A stretch of DNA of 7,034 nt from Chloroflexota bacterium (GTDB taxonomy: Bacteria > Chloroflexota > UBA6077), in assembly GCA_021786215.1 (NCBI GenBank), contig JAJYNT010000139.1, positions 1-7,034 of the forward strand, written 5' to 3'. Below, piece after piece: positions 5,778 through 7,034 of this stretch (the first letter of the stretch is position 1; the number at the start of each line of letters is the position of its first letter). Below the pieces are notes generated by a model. It was not told the origin of the DNA, did no database searches, and was given only the letters and a program-made list of their open reading frames with translations. A program made the position numbers and the translations under genes.

Positions 5778-6854
5778 ATGAAATTGCGGCAGATCGGCGA
5801 GTTCGAGCTAATCGACCGGATGGCCCGTATATTTGGCCATAGAGGCGCGGTTGTGGCGGACGCTGCGACCGCGTTTTCTCGCCTCGCAGTGGGCATCGGT
5901 GACGATGCCGCTGTGTGGGAGGAGGCCAGCGGGCGATATACTGTTGCCACCACCGATGCTATGGTGGAGGGGGTACACTTTACCCCAGCGACCACCGATT
6001 GGTATGACCTGGGTTGGAAGGCCATGGCTTCCAACATGAGTGACATCGCAGGCATGGGCGCCGTACCGAGATACGCCCTCGCCGTGCTGGCGGCGCCAGG
6101 CGACACTGAGGTGGAGCACGTTCTCGAGCTGTGTCGAGGCATGGCCGACCTCGCTGGCAGCTTCGGGGCTCTGGTCGTGGGTGGCGACACCGTTTCTTCC
6201 CCTCTGGTAATGATAACCATCACGGTCGTGGGGGAAACCCTGGGTGGCAAGAGTCCGGACGGTTCGCTTCCGATTCTCAGCCGCTTTGCGGCGCGGCCGG
6301 GAGACCTGATCGCTGTTACCGGCCGGTTGGGCTCATCGGCAGGGGGGTTGGAACTGCTGCTTCACCAGCAGCCCGGTGTACCCGATCGTTGTGCTCCTCT
6401 GGTCGAAGCTCACCGTCGCCCCATGCCGCGGGTTCAGGAAGGCCAGTGGCTGGTGGAGAAGGGTGTGCGCTGTGGAATGGACCTGAGTGATGGCCTGATA
6501 GGCGATCTAACCAGGATCTGCCGGGCCAGCGGGGTAGCAGCGCAGGTGGAAGTTGGCAAGCTTCCGATCGATCCACTGCTGAGAGAACGGTTCGGCGAGA
6601 AGGCTGTTGATCTCGCCCTTTCTGGGGGCGAGGACTACGAGTTGCTGTGCACCGCTCCACGGGAAACCTTGTTGGGGGCCCAGTTATTGCTGCAATCCAT
6701 GGGCAAGACGCTCACCGTTGTCGGGGAAGTTCATGAACGCCGTGGCAGCGAAGCACTGATAATGTTGGTCGATGAGGAGGGCCGCCGGTATGAGCCGCGA
6801 CGGTCCGGATGGGAGCACTTCACCGCCGATGTCAACGTTTCACCCGACCGGTAG
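5778..6854 (+). CDS. thiL: Thiamine-monophosphate kinase
   Basis: A 358-residue ThiL of the AIR synthase/PurM-like ATP-binding superfamily. It uses ATP to phosphorylate thiamine monophosphate to thiamine diphosphate, the last step of cofactor synthesis, in the cytoplasm. The family blocks appear in order: GIGDDAAV (39-46), [11 protein letters not shown] (58-68), [15 protein letters not shown] (83-97), GGDTVSS (135-141), [15 protein letters not shown] (180-194), HRRPMPRV (212-219), MDLSDGL (234-240) and SGGEDYELL (282-290). The acidic residues in the first three and in GGD are those that bind Mg and nucleotide in the family. Length is normal or slightly long and the gene is intact. The frame is open upstream to 5580, but family alignment starts at [12 protein letters not shown], and a TATAAT box seven bases before this ATG confirms the start. 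tsaE follows directly, a common bacterial arrangement. Confidence 0.96.
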   Translation: MKLRQIGEFELIDRMARIFGHRGAVVADAATAFSRLAVGIGDDAAVWEEASGRYTVATTDAMVEGVHFTPATTDWYDLGWKAMASNMSDIAGMGAVPRYALAVLAAPGDTEVEHVLELCRGMADLAGSFGALVVGGDTVSSPLVMITITVVGETLGGKSPDGSLPILSRFAARPGDLIAVTGRLGSSAGGLELLLHQQPGVPDRCAPLVEAHRRPMPRVQEGQWLVEKGVRCGMDLSDGLIGDLTRICRASGVAAQVEVGKLPIDPLLRERFGEKAVDLALSGGEDYELLCTAPRETLLGAQLLLQSMGKTLTVVGEVHERRGSEALIMLVDEEGRRYEPRRSGWEHFTADVNVSPDR

Positions 6855-7034
6855 CCATGTGGGGTTTATCAGTCGGGGCGTGGAGCAAACCAGATCGTTT
6901 GGTGCCCGGTTGGGCGCCTCGCTGGTGGCGGGCGATGTCATACTGCTGGAGGGCCCTTTCGGTGCCGGGAAGACCACCCTGGTGCAGGGTTTGGCCGCCG
7001 GGCTGGGAACTGAGGCGCGCGTCACGAGTCCTTC
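6829..7034 (+). CDS. tsaE: tRNA t6A biosynthesis ATPase TsaE (5' part, runs off window)
   Basis: The N-terminal part of TsaE (YjeE), the P-loop ATPase that works with TsaB and TsaD to make N6-threonylcarbamoyladenosine in tRNAs reading ANN codons. The reading frame gives [20 protein letters not shown] followed by the Walker A motif [20 protein letters not shown] and ends in VTSPS, the family's switch region. The rest lies beyond the window. Three in-frame starts are possible. ATG 6790 has the best SD (GAGGAGGG, eight-base spacer) but overlaps thiL by 65 bases. ATG 6829 overlaps by 26 and is used here as a compromise. GTG 6859 begins four bases after the thiL stop and places Walker A where short family members have it. 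Cotranslation with thiL is likely in each case. Confidence 0.9.
   Translation, partial: MSTFHPTGSHVGFISRGVEQTRSFGARLGASLVAGDVILLEGPFGAGKTTLVQGLAAGLGTEARVTSP

Overview
The window comes from a GC-rich bacterial chromosome. It carries ordinary bacterial housekeeping genes mixed with small proteins of uncertain function. Signals are bacterial: Shine-Dalgarno (SD) sequences of the GGAGG/AAAGGGGA type, sigma70-like -10 boxes (TATAAT, TATAAG), and one gene, thiL, that appears to be leaderless. Leaderless genes are common in Actinobacteria, Deinococcus-Thermus and Chloroflexota. Together with the cvpA, thiL and tsaE content this makes an uncultured Chloroflexota- or Actinobacteria-like organism plausible, but the sequence does not settle the phylum. 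There is no transposase, integrase, phage gene, CRISPR array, tRNA or rRNA.

Left part (1-2083). A membrane-anchored D-Ala-D-Ala carboxypeptidase (peptidase S11) on the minus strand is divergent from a SnoaL/NTF2-like protein on the plus strand. A 60-residue Arg-rich protein of unknown function follows. The carboxypeptidase trims peptidoglycan stem peptides outside the membrane; nothing ties the other two to it.

Middle (2084-4276). A structured intergenic stretch ends in a strong 13-bp hairpin and is followed by a good promoter. That promoter probably drives cvpA (four-helix membrane protein) and then a 416-residue protein with N-terminal HEAT-like repeats and an unrecognised C-terminal domain. 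This block converges on a small winged-helix regulator read from the minus strand.

Right part (4277-7034). The winged-helix gene is separated by a 483-base non-coding gap from a GAF-domain gene on the same strand. The gap contains several hairpins, including two related CCGAA-NN-TTCGG palindromes. The GAF gene is divergent from thiL (thiamine-monophosphate kinase), whose start codon lies 7 nt after a perfect TATAAT box. thiL overlaps or abuts tsaE (the ATPase of t6A tRNA modification), which runs off the window. A thiL-tsaE pairing often continues into tsaB/rimI/tsaD in bacteria.

I found no clearly new multi-gene system. The points most worth a second look are the GAF protein, which keeps only part of the free-methionine-sulfoxide reductase active site; the paired palindromes in the gap beside it; the leaderless thiL promoter; and the uncharacterised HEAT-repeat and Arg-rich proteins.
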